DNA of 5,457 nt from CAKOSP01 sp964370755. GTDB lineage: Bacteria; Bacillota_I; Bacilli_A; RF39; UBA660. Below are positions 4,811 to 5,457 of the stretch, piece after piece (the first letter of the stretch is position 1; each line of letters starts with the position of its first letter). Under the pieces are notes generated by a model. The model was given only the letters and a program-made list of their open reading frames with translations, was not told where the DNA came from and ran no database searches. The stretch lies in contig CAYJKL010000041.1 of NCBI GenBank assembly GCA_964370755.1, positions 1 to 5,457 of the forward strand, given 5' to 3'. Made by a program: the position numbers and the translations under genes.

Positions 4811-5457
4811 CTATCTATTACCAGCTGTTTGTATTTCTTCCATTGTTTTAATAGATAATTTATATCTAGTAAGTCTACTAGCAAGTTTAATGTTACTTCC
4901 TTTTTTACCTATTGCTAAACTTAAATTATCTTCATTCACAATAACTAAAGCTTCTTTTTTCTCTTCATCTATTATATTAACTATTACATCTTTCGCAGGA
5001 CTCATAGCATTTTTAATATATTCTTCATTATCTTCAGAGAATAATACTAAATCTACTCTTTCTGTTCCTAGTTCTTTAAGTACACTAGCTATTCTAGATC
5101 CTCTTTCACCAATACATGCACCTATCGCATCTATTTTACTGTTTACTGAGTACACAGCTACTTTACTTCTTACTCCAGGTTCTCTAACTACTGCCGATAA
5201 TATTACATCACCACTAACCATTTCTGGTATAGCACTTTCAAATAATCTTCTTACGAATCCATAATGTTTTCTAGATAATAGTATAACTGGTCCTTTGTTA
5301 TTTTGGTCTATCTTAGTTACATATACTTTAATATTTGAACCCATTTCAATAGTTTCACCAGGTATAATTTCTTCTTTTGGTAGTATTCCTCTACTTTTAC
5401 CTAAATCAATATAATAATTTCTTTGATCTTCAAGAGCAACCATACCCATCATAATTT
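4811..5457 (-). CDS. nusA: Transcription factor NusA, N-terminal domain outside window
   Basis: NusA binds RNA polymerase and nascent RNA and controls pausing, termination and antitermination. The fragment lacks the N-terminal polymerase-binding domain (about 130 residues by family comparison), because the frame stays open to the window edge. The ATGs at 5447-5452 are internal methionines at the start of the S1 domain. Counting from the first of them, S1 spans about 1-60 (YYIDLGKSRGILPKEEIIPGE). KH1 follows at about 63-125 with its GERG loop at 115-118, including the AVVREPGVRSKVAV and DAIGACIGERGSR blocks. KH2 lies at about 150-205 with LAIGKKGSNIKLASRL (179-194) and the GKKG loop at 182-185. 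The protein ends soon after KH2, without the acidic repeats of E. coli NusA, as usual in Bacillota. It is upstream of all other genes in this operon. Confidence 0.97.
   Translation of the reverse strand, partial: IMMGMVALEDQRNYYIDLGKSRGILPKEEIIPGETIEMGSNIKVYVTKIDQNNKGPVILLSRKHYGFVRRLFESAIPEMVSGDVILSAVVREPGVRSKVAVYSVNSKIDAIGACIGERGSRIASVLKELGTERVDLVLFSEDNEEYIKNAMSPAKDVIVNIIDEEKKEALVIVNEDNLSLAIGKKGSNIKLASRLTRYKLSIKTMEEIQTAGNR

Noticed and set aside
4890..5264. 124-codon plus-strand ORF antisense to nusA
   Set aside because: It lies wholly opposite well-conserved S1/KH coding sequence; its Ser/Leu/Thr-rich product is what the complementary frame of an AT-rich gene gives. No family resemblance was recognised.
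5447..5452. ATG codons at the right edge as the nusA start
   Set aside because: They fall at the beginning of the S1 domain, the frame remains open to the window edge, and the conserved N-terminal polymerase-binding domain must lie upstream.

Overview
The window is strongly AT-rich bacterial chromosome. It carries a low-GC Gram-positive type translation/transcription operon. On the minus strand the order is nusA (5' end outside the window), rnpM (ylxR), infB, rbfA, truB, followed by a 442-base intergenic region and then the 5' part of ftsA, which runs off the left edge. Gene order, rnpM next to nusA, Shine-Dalgarno sequences of the AGGAGG type and the protein sequences all fit Bacilli or relatives (Bacillota/Mycoplasmatota). 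I cannot name a genus. All visible stops are TAA or TAG, and TGA is not seen as either a stop or a sense codon.

Region 1228-5457 is one tightly packed operon. NusA modulates elongation, pausing and termination. RnpM is a small RNA/RNase P-associated protein. IF2 positions initiator tRNA on the 30S subunit, RbfA matures the 16S 5' end, and TruB makes pseudouridine 55 in tRNA. Junctions are 8 nt (nusA/rnpM), 19 nt (rnpM/infB), a 1-nt TAATG overlap (infB/rbfA) and 2 nt (rbfA/truB), so translation is probably coupled. The L7Ae-like gene (rplGA/ylxQ) that often sits between rnpM and infB is absent. Region 1-785 encodes about 261 residues of the cell-division actin FtsA, with one or two candidate promoters of its own at 814-921.

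The most interesting part is the gap between truB and ftsA, especially 930-1223. A good plus-strand promoter (TTGACA, 18 nt, extended -10 TGCTATATT) points away from ftsA and toward truB. Its predicted transcript has a near-perfect Shine-Dalgarno (AAAGGAGG), an 11-codon ORF encoding the wholly hydrophobic peptide MFLLLIILVLV, and two perfect hairpins built from four variants of the same AAGTACTTAA arm, the last followed by a T-tract. An upstream GCCTCC can mask the Shine-Dalgarno, and a 12-nt 5'-leader segment can pair with the first hairpin arm. On the opposite strand, just after the truB stop, an extended -10 promoter is predicted to drive a roughly 100-nt RNA fully complementary to the 3' part of the plus transcript, ending at the first hairpin plus a T-run.

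This layout (micropeptide mRNA, masked ribosome site, convergent overlapping small RNA, shared bidirectional terminators) resembles type I toxin-antitoxin loci. The Leu/Ile/Val peptide followed by 1:2, 2:3 and 3:4 arms also resembles a branched-chain amino acid attenuator, but no plus-strand gene follows it in the window. Both readings are inference, and no known family is recognised.
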